A DNA stretch of 64,000 bases from Paraburkholderia oxyphila NBRC 105797. Its GTDB lineage: Bacteria > Pseudomonadota > Gammaproteobacteria > Burkholderiales > Burkholderiaceae. The notes below the pieces were generated by a model that was given only the letters and a program-made list of their open reading frames with translations, ran no database searches and was not told the origin of the DNA. Positions 42,186 through 50,131 of this stretch are shown piece after piece. How positions within the stretch are numbered: the stretch's first letter is position 1; the number at the start of each line of letters is the position of its first letter. Made by a program: the position numbers and the translations under genes. The stretch spans positions 36,860-100,859 of the forward strand of contig NZ_BAYD01000031.1 in NCBI RefSeq assembly GCF_000685075.1. The letters run 5' to 3'.

Positions 42186-43400
42186 TTAAATCACCTGCTC
42201 GCTGCGCAACTGGGCGAGCGTTTGCGCATCGAGTCCCAGTGCGCCATACACCTCCTCGTTGTGCTCGCCGAGCGCCGGTCCGCTGCGCGGCGCCGGCACC
42301 GTGCGGCCCTTCACGCGCGGCACGATGCACGGCGCGGGCACCGTGCCCAACTCCGGATCGGGCAGCCGGATGATCGCCTCGCGTGCGATGAAATGCGGAT
42401 CGGCGGCGATGTCGTCGATGGTGTAGATCTTCGTGTGCGGCACGCCCGCTTCGGTGAGGCGGGCGCTGAGCAGTTCGAACGGCAGCGCGGCGAATGCGCC
42501 CTGCAGCAGCGCGTCGAGCGCTGCTGCATGGGCGACGCGGCTGACGTTGTCGGCGAAGCGCGGATCGTCGGGCACGCCGCCGAGCTCGAGCGCCGCGCAC
42601 AGCCGCCGGAAGATCGGCTGCGTTGACGCCACCAGCGAGAACGCCACGCCGTCCGCGCTGCGGTACATGTTCGAGGGCGCGGTATAGGTCGCACGATTGC
42701 CATGGTGGCCGCGCACGAGCCCCAACTGCTCGCGCTCGACAGCAAGTGGCTCGAGCATGCGAAAGAGCGCCTCGGTCGCGGAAAGATCGATTTCTACGCC
42801 GCTTGCCTCGGGGTCCGAGCGCATGCGCACCAATTCCGCGGCAATGGCGAATGCCGCGAACAGGCCCGCCACCGTGTCGCCGAGCGGAAAGTTCATGTGC
42901 AGCGGCGTGCCGTCGGCTTCGCCGGTGAGCTGCGTGAGACCGCTCATCGCCTCGAAGATGCGTGCGAAGCCGCCGCGCTGGCGGTATGGCCCGGTCTGGC
43001 CGAAGCCGGTCAGGCGCAGCACCACGAGACGCGGATTGGCCGCGTGCAGCGTCTCCACGTCGAGCCCCCATTCCTCCAGCTTGCCCGCGCGGAAGTTCTC
43101 GACGAGCACGTCGGTGTCCTGAACGAGCCGCAGGAACAGCGTGCGCCCGGCGGCCTTGCGCACGTCGAGCGTGATGCCGCGCTTGCCGCGGTTCGTCACT
43201 TTCCAATAGAGGGCCATGTCGTCCTTGACGGGCTGCAGCTTGCGCAGCGCGTCGCTGCCGTCGGGGAGCTCGATCTTCGTGACTTCGGCGCCGAGATCGG
43301 CGCAGAGCGTTGCGCCGAAGGGGCCGGCGACCACGGTCGAAAGATCGAGAATGCGTACGCCGGCTAGCGGGCCGCGCGGCGGCGAGGGTTGCGTGACCAT
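42186..43400 (-). CDS. Class III CoA-transferase (CaiB/BaiF family)
   Basis: The 404-residue protein starts GPLAGVRILDLSTVVAGPFGATLCADLGAEVTKIE, the standard N-terminus. The catalytic Asp is in FPLGDTVAGLFAAFAI and the ENFRAGKLEEWGLD segment is typical. It moves CoA from a donor such as succinyl-CoA to an organic acid. ATG 43400 has AGGAGA upstream (CTTCAGGAGACACG); a 26-codon open stretch further upstream is not needed. It is divergent from the IclR regulator gene, which likely controls it. Confidence 0.9.
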   Translation of the reverse strand: MVTQPSPPRGPLAGVRILDLSTVVAGPFGATLCADLGAEVTKIELPDGSDALRKLQPVKDDMALYWKVTNRGKRGITLDVRKAAGRTLFLRLVQDTDVLVENFRAGKLEEWGLDVETLHAANPRLVVLRLTGFGQTGPYRQRGGFARIFEAMSGLTQLTGEADGTPLHMNFPLGDTVAGLFAAFAIAAELVRMRSDPEASGVEIDLSATEALFRMLEPLAVEREQLGLVRGHHGNRATYTAPSNMYRSADGVAFSLVASTQPIFRRLCAALELGGVPDDPRFADNVSRVAHAAALDALLQGAFAALPFELLSARLTEAGVPHTKIYTIDDIAADPHFIAREAIIRLPDPELGTVPAPCIVPRVKGRTVPAPRSGPALGEHNEEVYGALGLDAQTLAQLRSEQVI

Positions 43401-43535
43401 CGTGTCTCCTGAAGTCCGTTTGGGAATCCGTAGTTCCAGACACACTAGGCGAGAGGGCCGCGCCAGTTCAACTGGCATACCGCAGAGCGAAACACTATGC
43501 TGATTTTCTTGACCAACTAAAGGCCTTTCTCGACT

Positions 43536-44555
43536 ATGGGATCGTCATCTTCAAGGCCCGCTGCAAAGCGGCCCGCCAAGCGCAAAGCCACCATGCAAAC
43601 CGAGCCGTCAACCGCTACCGCAAGCCGCGCCGTGCGTCCGGGCGCACCGGCGGCACAGGGCGAGAAGCCCGCGAATGCGCGCTCACGTGCGCACGCCGCC
43701 ATGCCGGTGCCGGCGGCGGCGCACCGCGTGGGGGAGCCGCTCTTGCCCGTGCCGCCCGACGCCGAATCGACCGACCGCCAGTTCGCGATCAACCTCGCCC
43801 GCGGCCTGCAGGTGCTGCGCGCGTTCACCCCCGCCGAGCCGATGCTCGGCAACCGCGAACTCGCCGACCGCACGGGCTTGCCCAAGGCCACCATTTCGCG
43901 GCTCACCTACACGCTGACCTTGCTCGGCTACCTGAACCGCAGCGAGAAGTATCAGCGTTACCGGCTGGGCGCGGGCGTGCTCACGCTCGGCTACCCGATG
44001 CTCGCGGCCATGCAGGTGCGCCAGATTGCGCGTCCGTATATGGAGAAACTCGCGCGCGAGACGCGCTGCACCGTGAATCTGGGCATGCGCGACCGGCTCA
44101 ATGTGGTCTATGTGGATACCTGTCGCCCTGGCCGCGACAACAATGCACAACCCGACATCGGCAGCACGCGGCCGCTGCTCGCGACCTCGATCGGGCGCGC
44201 GCTGCTGATCGCCGAGAGCGCGAAGGAGCGCGCGGCGGTGCTCAACCGGCTGCGTTTGAGCGACCCCGAGCGCTACGCACTCGACCGGGACATCTGGGAG
44301 GCCGACCGCGCCGCCTTCGCCGAGCGTGGCTTTACCCTGAGCCGCGGCGACTGGCTGCGCGACATCCACGCGATCGCCGTGCCGGTGCGCCAGCCGCCCG
44401 ACGAGGAGCGCATCGCGCTGAACTGCACCGTGGTGAGCCGCCGTCTTGCCGACGATTGGCTCGAGCGCACGGTCGCGCCGCTCCTGCTCGAAGCCGCACT
44501 GCGTATCGAGCGCGCCTGCGGGGTGACCGATGCAAGCGCGGCGGGCATCAGGTAA
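43536..44555 (+). CDS. IclR family transcriptional regulator
   Basis: This 339-residue protein has a long basic N-terminal tail of about 80 residues (Lys/Ala/Pro-rich), then a winged helix (LQVLRAFTPAEPMLGNRELADRTGLPKATISRLTYTLTLLGYL) and an effector domain (ARETRCTVNLGMRDRLNVVYV). IclR proteins often control aromatic or carboxylate catabolism. Its place between the divergent CoA-transferase and the acyl-CoA dehydrogenase, nitronate monooxygenase and MFS genes makes it the likely regulator of the set. The tail may be disordered; a later start cannot be excluded. Confidence 0.9.
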   Translation: MGSSSSRPAAKRPAKRKATMQTEPSTATASRAVRPGAPAAQGEKPANARSRAHAAMPVPAAAHRVGEPLLPVPPDAESTDRQFAINLARGLQVLRAFTPAEPMLGNRELADRTGLPKATISRLTYTLTLLGYLNRSEKYQRYRLGAGVLTLGYPMLAAMQVRQIARPYMEKLARETRCTVNLGMRDRLNVVYVDTCRPGRDNNAQPDIGSTRPLLATSIGRALLIAESAKERAAVLNRLRLSDPERYALDRDIWEADRAAFAERGFTLSRGDWLRDIHAIAVPVRQPPDEERIALNCTVVSRRLADDWLERTVAPLLLEAALRIERACGVTDASAAGIR

Positions 44556-44618
44556 GCCTCATTCGGCGTACCGCATACAAAACATCAGTATCACTAATCA
44601 TATGAACAAGGAGACACG

Positions 44619-45809
44619 ATGATTCGCGACGCCGCACGGCTCAATCACCTGCTGACGCAGCTCTACCGCTTCGTGCAGGACGAGTGCATCCCGCTCGAAG
44701 CCGAGATCGACCGCACCGATGTGCTGCCCGAAGCCATCGTCGCGCGCATGCGCGAGCTGGGTCTGTTCGGCCACAGCATTCCCGAAGCGTACGGCGGTTC
44801 GGGCCTCACGACCGAGGAGCTGGCGTGCGTGAACATGGTGGTCTCGCAGGCCGCGCCCACGTTCCGCGCGCGCTTTGGCGGCAACACGGGCATCGGGTCG
44901 GAGGCGCTGATCGCGGACGGCACCGAGGAGCAGAAGCGCCGCTATCTGCCGCGGCTCGCGAGCGGCGAGATCACGGGCTGTTTCGGCCTGACCGAGCCAG
45001 GCGCGGGCTCCGACGCCACCGCGCTCGCCACCACGGCGCGCCGCGAGGGCGACTATTACGTGCTCGACGGCAGCAAGTGCTACATCACCAATGCGCCCAT
45101 CGCCGATCTATTCACGGTATTTGCGCGCACCGATCCCGACGACCCTGGCGCGAGCGGCATCTCGGCCTTCCTGATCGAGCGCGGGACGCCCGGTCTGACG
45201 ACCTCGCCCGCGTACCGGATGATGGGGCAGCGCGGCTCGCCGGTGGGCGAGATTCATCTGGAAGGCTGCCGCGTGCATGCGTCGGCGCTGCTTGGCGGCG
45301 AGCCCGGACGCGGCTTTCGCAGCGCGATGAAGGCGCTCAACAAGCAGCGCATCAACCTGTCCGGCTTGTGCGTGGGGCCGGCCATTCGCCTGCTCGACGA
45401 GATGCTTGCCCGCGCGAAGTCGCGCGAGCAGTTCGGCAAGCCCATCGCCGATTTCCAGCTCGTGCAGCAGATGATCGCGCAGAGCAACACGGAGATCCAT
45501 GCGGCGCGCGCGCTGGTGCTGGAGACCGCGCGTGCACGCGATCGCGGCGAGGACGTGACGATGACGGCTTCGATGTGCAAGCTGTTTGCCTCCGAGATGT
45601 GCGGGCGCGTTGCTGATCGCGCGGTGCAGGTTTACGGCGGTGGAGGCTTTATCGCCGATAACCCGGTCGAGCGGCTCTATCGCGACGTGCGCCTGTTCCG
45701 GCTCTACGAAGGCACGACGCAGATTCATGAGCTCAACATCGCGAAGCTCACGCTGCGTGCGCCCCTGCATGACGCGCGCCACCATCTGTTGCATCAGAGT
45801 GCCGAGTGA
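44619..45809 (+). CDS. Acyl-CoA dehydrogenase family protein, possible desulfinase
   Basis: The 396-residue flavoenzyme has CFGLTEPGAGSDATALATTAR, the loop GSKCYITNAPIADLFTVFAR, and RLYEGTTQIHELNIAKL with the usual catalytic Glu. At the alternative base position of isovaleryl-CoA-type enzymes it has Gln243 (NKQRINLSG), and Arg83/Arg85 lie in FRARFGGN. Residues of this kind are reported for 3-sulfinopropionyl-CoA desulfinase (Acd); I recall this only from memory. It may be a plain dehydrogenase. GGAG precedes the ATG. It is followed by a nitronate monooxygenase and an MFS gene. Confidence 0.85.
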   Translation: MIRDAARLNHLLTQLYRFVQDECIPLEAEIDRTDVLPEAIVARMRELGLFGHSIPEAYGGSGLTTEELACVNMVVSQAAPTFRARFGGNTGIGSEALIADGTEEQKRRYLPRLASGEITGCFGLTEPGAGSDATALATTARREGDYYVLDGSKCYITNAPIADLFTVFARTDPDDPGASGISAFLIERGTPGLTTSPAYRMMGQRGSPVGEIHLEGCRVHASALLGGEPGRGFRSAMKALNKQRINLSGLCVGPAIRLLDEMLARAKSREQFGKPIADFQLVQQMIAQSNTEIHAARALVLETARARDRGEDVTMTASMCKLFASEMCGRVADRAVQVYGGGGFIADNPVERLYRDVRLFRLYEGTTQIHELNIAKLTLRAPLHDARHHLLHQSAE

Positions 45810-45866
45810 GCGGGTGCACATCGCACGCCGTTCACAACCCATAGTTAAGGACTCCGGAGACACCTC

Positions 45867-46964
45867 ATGGCCCGCCTGGGACCCACCGCTATCTGCCGCG
45901 AGCTCGGCGTGCGCTATCCAATCTTCGGCTTCTCGCATTCGCCCGACGTGATCGTCGCGCTGGCCGAAGCGGGCGGCTTCGGCGTGCTGGGCCTCGCGCG
46001 CGAGATGCCGCAGGACATCGCGCCCCTCATCGCCGAGGTCGAGCGGCGGCTCGCCGGCAAGCCGTACGGTATCGATCTCATGCTGCCCGCGGGCGTGCCG
46101 AAGCAGGCCGACATCGTGAGCGTGCGCGCGCAATTGCCCGATGCCCACGTCGAATTCGTTGCGGGCCTGCGTTCGCGCTTTGGCCTCGACGCACCCACGC
46201 GGCCCGGCTTCTTCACGACCCAGGTGCGCAGCGAGGCGCTATTCGACGCCCAGATCGAAGCCGTGCTCGCATCTGGCGCGCGTGCGGTTGCGACCGCGAT
46301 CGGCATACGGCCCGAGTTGATCGCCCGGGCGCGCGCAGCGGGCAAGTACACGATCTCGCTCGTGGGCTCGCCGCGCCATGCGCACAAGGCGCTCGCGCTC
46401 GGCGTCGATGCACTGGTCGCGCAAGGCGCCGATGCCGGCGGCCACACGGGGCCGATCGGCACGTTCTCGCTGGTGCCGCAGATCGTCGCCGCCGCGGCGG
46501 GGCGGCCCGTGCTCGCCGCGGGCGGGATCGGCACCGGCGCCCAAGTTGCAGCGTCGCTCGCGATGGGCGCGCAAGGCGCATGGCTTGGCACGCTCTGGCT
46601 CGCGGCCGCCGAGAACCATACGCCGCCCGCGTTGCTGAGCCGCCTGATCGATGCGCACAGCGAAGACACGCTCATCACGCGCGCCCACAGCGGCAAGCCG
46701 TGCCGCGTCGTGCGCAGTGCGTGGATCGACGCATGGCAGGAACAAGACGCACCCGCGCCTTTGCCGATGCCCCTGCAGCAGGCGCTCACGGGCGCCGACT
46801 TCAGCGCGATGCACGAGTACGACCGCGCGGACCTGATCTACGAGGCGGCGGGCCAGAGCGTGTTTGCGATCGACGCGCCAACCACGGTCGCCGCGCAGAT
46901 GGCAACGCTCGTCGCGCAGGCCGACGCCGCGCTTGGGGCGCTGGAGGCGATGCTGCCCGCTTGA
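45867..46964 (+). CDS. Nitronate monooxygenase (2-nitropropane dioxygenase family)
   Basis: This 365-residue FMN-dependent TIM-barrel enzyme has AQGADAGGHTGPIGTFSLVPQIV, the signature of the NPD/NMO family, and VLAAGGIGTGAQVAASLAMGAQG as the phosphate-binding end. NMOs oxidise alkyl nitronates such as 3-nitropropionate, but many members have unrelated or unknown substrates. Its place 57 bases after an acyl-CoA dehydrogenase gene suggests a role in the same catabolic route. The start ATG follows GGAG (ACTCCGGAGACACCTC). Confidence 0.88.
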   Translation: MARLGPTAICRELGVRYPIFGFSHSPDVIVALAEAGGFGVLGLAREMPQDIAPLIAEVERRLAGKPYGIDLMLPAGVPKQADIVSVRAQLPDAHVEFVAGLRSRFGLDAPTRPGFFTTQVRSEALFDAQIEAVLASGARAVATAIGIRPELIARARAAGKYTISLVGSPRHAHKALALGVDALVAQGADAGGHTGPIGTFSLVPQIVAAAAGRPVLAAGGIGTGAQVAASLAMGAQGAWLGTLWLAAAENHTPPALLSRLIDAHSEDTLITRAHSGKPCRVVRSAWIDAWQEQDAPAPLPMPLQQALTGADFSAMHEYDRADLIYEAAGQSVFAIDAPTTVAAQMATLVAQADAALGALEAMLPA

Positions 46965-47032
46965 TGTGACGGCGCGGCATGCACGATCAAAGAAGTCAGC
47001 AGACCAAAACAAAGCGACACGGAGACGACACA

Positions 47033-48439
47033 ATGAGTGCAAGAGGTTCGACCCGCGCGTGGCTGATCGTAGCCATGCTGTTCCTGTTCATGGTGATCAA
47101 TTTCGCCGACAAGGCCGTGTTCGGTCTCGCGGCCGTGCCGATCATGCATGACCTGAACCTGAGCCCACGCGAGTTCGGGCTCGTTGGCAGCAGCTTTTTC
47201 CTGCTGTTCTCGCTTTCGGGCATTGGCTTTGGATTCGTCGCCAACCGCGTGCAGAGCAAATGGCTGCTCGCGCTGCTCGCCGTGATCTGGAGCGCCGTGC
47301 AGTTCCCGCTCGTGACGGCGAGCGTGACCCTGCCGGTGCTGATCGTGTCGCGCGTGCTGCTTGGCGTCGGGGAGGGGCCCGCATTTCCGCTGGCGCAGCA
47401 CGCCTGCTTCAAATGGTTCGACAATGCGCACCGCAACGTGCCGAACACCATCGTGCAGCAGGGCGCGAGCGCAGGCCTGATGCTGGCCGGGCCGATCCTC
47501 TCGTACATCATCGTGCGCTACGACTGGCACACGGCGTTCTTCGCGCTCGGGATTGTCGGCGTGGTGTGGACGGCGCTATGGCTGGTGATCGGGCGCGACG
47601 GTCCGGTGGGCGCCGCTGAGCCGGCTCGCGCGGGTCATGCGGCTGATACGGCCCATGCGGCCCATGCGGCCCATCAGGCTCCGGGTGCGGCGCAAGACAA
47701 CGCCGGCGAGACGATCGCCTATCGCCACCTGCTGCTCAACCGCACGTTCATGGGTGTGCTGTTCATTTACTTCGTCGAGTACGCAGTCGTATCGCTCGCG
47801 TTTACGTGGTTTCCCGTCTATCTGCGGCTCGGCCTGGGCTACACGCCCATCGTCACAGGCTGGCTTTTCTCGACCATCGTCGGCTCGTTCATCCCGGTCA
47901 CGCTGCTGCTCGCATGGGTCTCGCAGCGTTTGATCCGCAAGGGCGTCAGCTCGCGCCTCGCGCGCGGCGCGCTGGTGGGCGGCTTCGCGATGGCGGGGGG
48001 CGCGCTGTTCATCGCGATCTCGAGCGGCCTCGATCCGGTGCTCAAGGTCGCGTGCCTCGCGCTTGGCGGCGCGGCGAGTCAACTGGTGTTTTCATTCGGA
48101 CCGCTGATGATCAGCGATATCGTCACGGTCAGGCAGCGCGGGGCGCTGCTCGGCATCAACAGCTCTATCGGCACGCTTGCGGGGCTGATCGCGCCGGCCT
48201 TGATGGGCGGCATCGTGCAGGCGAATCTCGGCAACCCTGCGCTCGGCTACGAGCACGGTTTTCTCGTGGTGGGCGCGTTGCTGCTCGTGAGCGGGGCGCT
48301 TGGGCTCGTGCTGCTGAACCCTGAGCAGTCGCGCCAGCGGATCCTCGACGCCGCACGGCGTACGCGCACGCAGCCGCTGGTTGGGGAGAGCCAGCAGCAA
48401 CGCGCCGTGGCGCCGTCGATGGATTTGGGTCAGCGCTAG
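47033..48439 (+). CDS. MFS transporter (anion:cation symporter-like)
   Basis: The 468-residue carrier has 12 predicted membrane segments. NFADKAVFGLAAVPIMHDLNLSPREFGLVGSSFFLLFSLS and SRVLLGVGEGPAFPLAQH are typical of the ACS group that takes up organic acids, for example hexuronate and phthalate carriers. The central cytoplasmic loop contains an Ala/His run (HAADTAHAAHAAHQ) coded by 9-base repeats. ATG 47033 has GGAG eight bases before it; an earlier start at 46979 would add 18 polar residues. It follows the nitronate monooxygenase by 68 bases and likely imports the substrate of the gene set. Confidence 0.9.
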   Translation: MSARGSTRAWLIVAMLFLFMVINFADKAVFGLAAVPIMHDLNLSPREFGLVGSSFFLLFSLSGIGFGFVANRVQSKWLLALLAVIWSAVQFPLVTASVTLPVLIVSRVLLGVGEGPAFPLAQHACFKWFDNAHRNVPNTIVQQGASAGLMLAGPILSYIIVRYDWHTAFFALGIVGVVWTALWLVIGRDGPVGAAEPARAGHAADTAHAAHAAHQAPGAAQDNAGETIAYRHLLLNRTFMGVLFIYFVEYAVVSLAFTWFPVYLRLGLGYTPIVTGWLFSTIVGSFIPVTLLLAWVSQRLIRKGVSSRLARGALVGGFAMAGGALFIAISSGLDPVLKVACLALGGAASQLVFSFGPLMISDIVTVRQRGALLGINSSIGTLAGLIAPALMGGIVQANLGNPALGYEHGFLVVGALLLVSGALGLVLLNPEQSRQRILDAARRTRTQPLVGESQQQRAVAPSMDLGQR

Positions 48440-48527
48440 CTACGCCGGGCGTGCGTACCGGCGTGCCCGTTCGCCAGAGCGGGCTGCCTGCGCGGGCTTT
48501 GAGGGTTTCGGTCTTGAGTGGAACTCG

Positions 48528-49151
48528 TCAAACCGCGAGTGCCAAGATGTCGTTCACGTGGGTGGCCATCTGCTCGCCCGCTACGCCATAGACGTGCAGC
48601 GAAACGCAACTCGCGACGCTGTCGTTGGAAAGCCGATGAATGTTCGCGCGGCCGCTCGCACCGAAGGAGATGGCGCCCGGCGCGCGCGGGTGTGAGCGCA
48701 CCGTGTCCGCGCCGCCGCGCGCCTCGTCCCAGCGATAAAGCGTTTCAGTCAGCGTGCCTTCGAGCACCGCGTAGCCGCACCACGTTTGATGCGCGTGGAT
48801 CGGGCTCGCGTGGCCCGGCTGCCAGACCAGCGAGGCGATTGCATAGCGCCCATGCGGATCGGCCGCGATCAGGTGGCGCCGATACTTCTCTGCGCTGCCC
48901 TCGCGCTGCGCGGCCGTGACGAGGTCAGGGTCGGCCAGCGCCTGGGCCAGCGCGGCGCGCACGCCTTTCGCAAAAGCGGCGTGGCGTGCAGGATCGGCGG
49001 GCGTATCCGCTTCGCCCGGACGGCGGCATGCGTCGAATGCTGCGTCGAGCGCGCCGCACAGGCGCGCAACGGCGGCGGCGTGCTGGACGGCGGCGCTGGC
49101 CGCGCTGACGGCGCTCGCGGCCTCAAGCATGAAAAGTTCGGGAGCGTTCAT
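48528..49151 (-). CDS. Cysteine dioxygenase family protein
   Basis: The 207-residue cupin oxidises thiols to sulfinates. The iron ligands are SPIHAHQTWC (two His) and ANIHRLSND (third His). A Cys occupies the position of the Cys-Tyr cross-link in mammalian enzyme, and the substrate-binding residue is Arg (KYRRHLIAAD) rather than the Gln of 3-mercaptopropionate dioxygenases. This favours cysteine as the substrate. ATG 49151 has GAGG seven bases upstream; an ATG four codons earlier lacks one. It is divergent from a DecR-like regulator and so probably cysteine-induced. Confidence 0.88.
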   Translation of the reverse strand: MNAPELFMLEAASAVSAASAAVQHAAAVARLCGALDAAFDACRRPGEADTPADPARHAAFAKGVRAALAQALADPDLVTAAQREGSAEKYRRHLIAADPHGRYAIASLVWQPGHASPIHAHQTWCGYAVLEGTLTETLYRWDEARGGADTVRSHPRAPGAISFGASGRANIHRLSNDSVASCVSLHVYGVAGEQMATHVNDILALAV

Positions 49152-49209
49152 CGCGGGCCTCATCTGTTGTCGTCTTTCTTACAGATAGAGTTATAGCGTC
49201 CGACGCCTA

Positions 49210-49262
49210 GAAAGAGTTTCCATTCTTTTTCCCCATCGCGGCGTAAGATAGAAGAAATTTCT
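49210..49262. promoter_or_regulatory. Divergent promoter region with GAAA/TTTC palindromes
   Basis: GAAA-GAG-TTTC (49210-49220) and AGAAA-TTTCT (49253-49262) are two short dyads in the 131-base gap between the dioxygenase and Lrp genes. The spacing, about four helical turns, fits an Lrp-type regulator that wraps DNA. The assignment is inferred from position. Confidence 0.5.
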
Positions 49263-49282
49263 AAGCTACGGGGAGGCCGGGA

Positions 49283-49741
49283 ATGGATATCATCGACAGA
49301 AAGCTGGTTGAGCTGTTGCAGCAGGACGCGACCATGCCGGTGGCGGAACTCGCGCAGCGCGTGAATCTTTCGCAGACGCCGTGCTGGAAGCGCGTGCAGC
49401 GGCTCAAGGAAACCGGCGTGATCCGGGCCCAGGTGGCGCTGTGCGATCCGAAGAAGCTCGGCGTGGGCACGACGGTGTTCGTCGCCGTGCGCACCAACCA
49501 GCATACCGAGGCGTGGGCGCAGGCCTTCACGCGCGCGGTGCAGGAGATTCCGGAGATTGTCGAGGCGTATCGCATGAGCGGCGAGACCGACTATTTGCTG
49601 CGCGTGGTGGTATCGGATATCGACGACTACGACCGCGTCTACAAGCAGTTGATTCGCGCCGTGGCGCTTTTCGACGTGAGCTCCAGCTTTGCGATGGAGC
49701 AGATCAAATATTCGACGGCGCTGCCGGTGCGCGGCGTCTGA
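49283..49741 (+). CDS. Lrp/AsnC regulator (DecR-like, probably cysteine-responsive)
   Basis: The 152-residue protein has a helix-turn-helix (VDELAQRVNLS-like VAELAQRVNLSQTPCWKRVQRLKETGVI) and a RAM ligand domain. The C-terminal SSSFAMEQIKYSTALP and YRMSGETDYLLRVVV match the DecR/YbaO type, which in other bacteria responds to cysteine. Divergent placement beside a cysteine dioxygenase supports that it senses cysteine and activates its oxidation. The start ATG follows GGGGAGG, a strong site. Confidence 0.9.
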   Translation: MDIIDRKLVELLQQDATMPVAELAQRVNLSQTPCWKRVQRLKETGVIRAQVALCDPKKLGVGTTVFVAVRTNQHTEAWAQAFTRAVQEIPEIVEAYRMSGETDYLLRVVVSDIDDYDRVYKQLIRAVALFDVSSSFAMEQIKYSTALPVRGV

Positions 49742-49856
49742 ACGCCTGGCGGCGTCGGCCAACGGCGGAGCATCGCATTTGCCCGCAAGCCGTCTGCAAG
49801 GCGTGGCGGCGTAGAATGCCCGTTTCTTTTTTCATCTCCGAGGCAGGGCACGATAC

Positions 49857-50060
49857 ATGAACGATACGCGCAAGAAGAACCCCACCTTTGGCGTTGGCGT
49901 GATGATCGTGGTGGTGGTCCTCATCGTGATCGGCATCGTGCTTTTCAACGCGCTGCGCAGCAAGCACGAGTACGACGAGACCATGGGCGCACAGGCCACG
50001 AGTGCGGCTGCGAGCGCAGTCGCGTCGCCGGCGGCCAGCGCAGCAAGCGCCGCGCAGTGA
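49857..50060 (+). CDS. Small single-span membrane protein
   Basis: The 67-residue protein has a polar start (MNDTRKKNPTFGVG), one strong membrane helix (about 15-33, MIVVVVLIVIGIVLFNAL) and a tail of Ala/Ser repeats. The function is unknown. It lies 115 bases after the Lrp gene on the same strand; GGCAGGGCACG precedes the ATG. Similar short proteins occur widely in Burkholderiaceae, but I cannot assign a family. Confidence 0.65.
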   Translation: MNDTRKKNPTFGVGVMIVVVVLIVIGIVLFNALRSKHEYDETMGAQATSAAASAVASPAASAASAAQ

Positions 50061-50131
50061 GGCGCGCCCCGGCGCGGTGAGCGCCGGCGCGGCCCGATGC
50101 GGCGGCGACCGGGGCTGCCGCCGCCGCACCT

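Noticed and set aside
48528..49151. 3-mercaptopropionate dioxygenase assignment
   Set aside because: The substrate-position residue is Arg (KYRRHL) rather than Gln, which favours cysteine as substrate.
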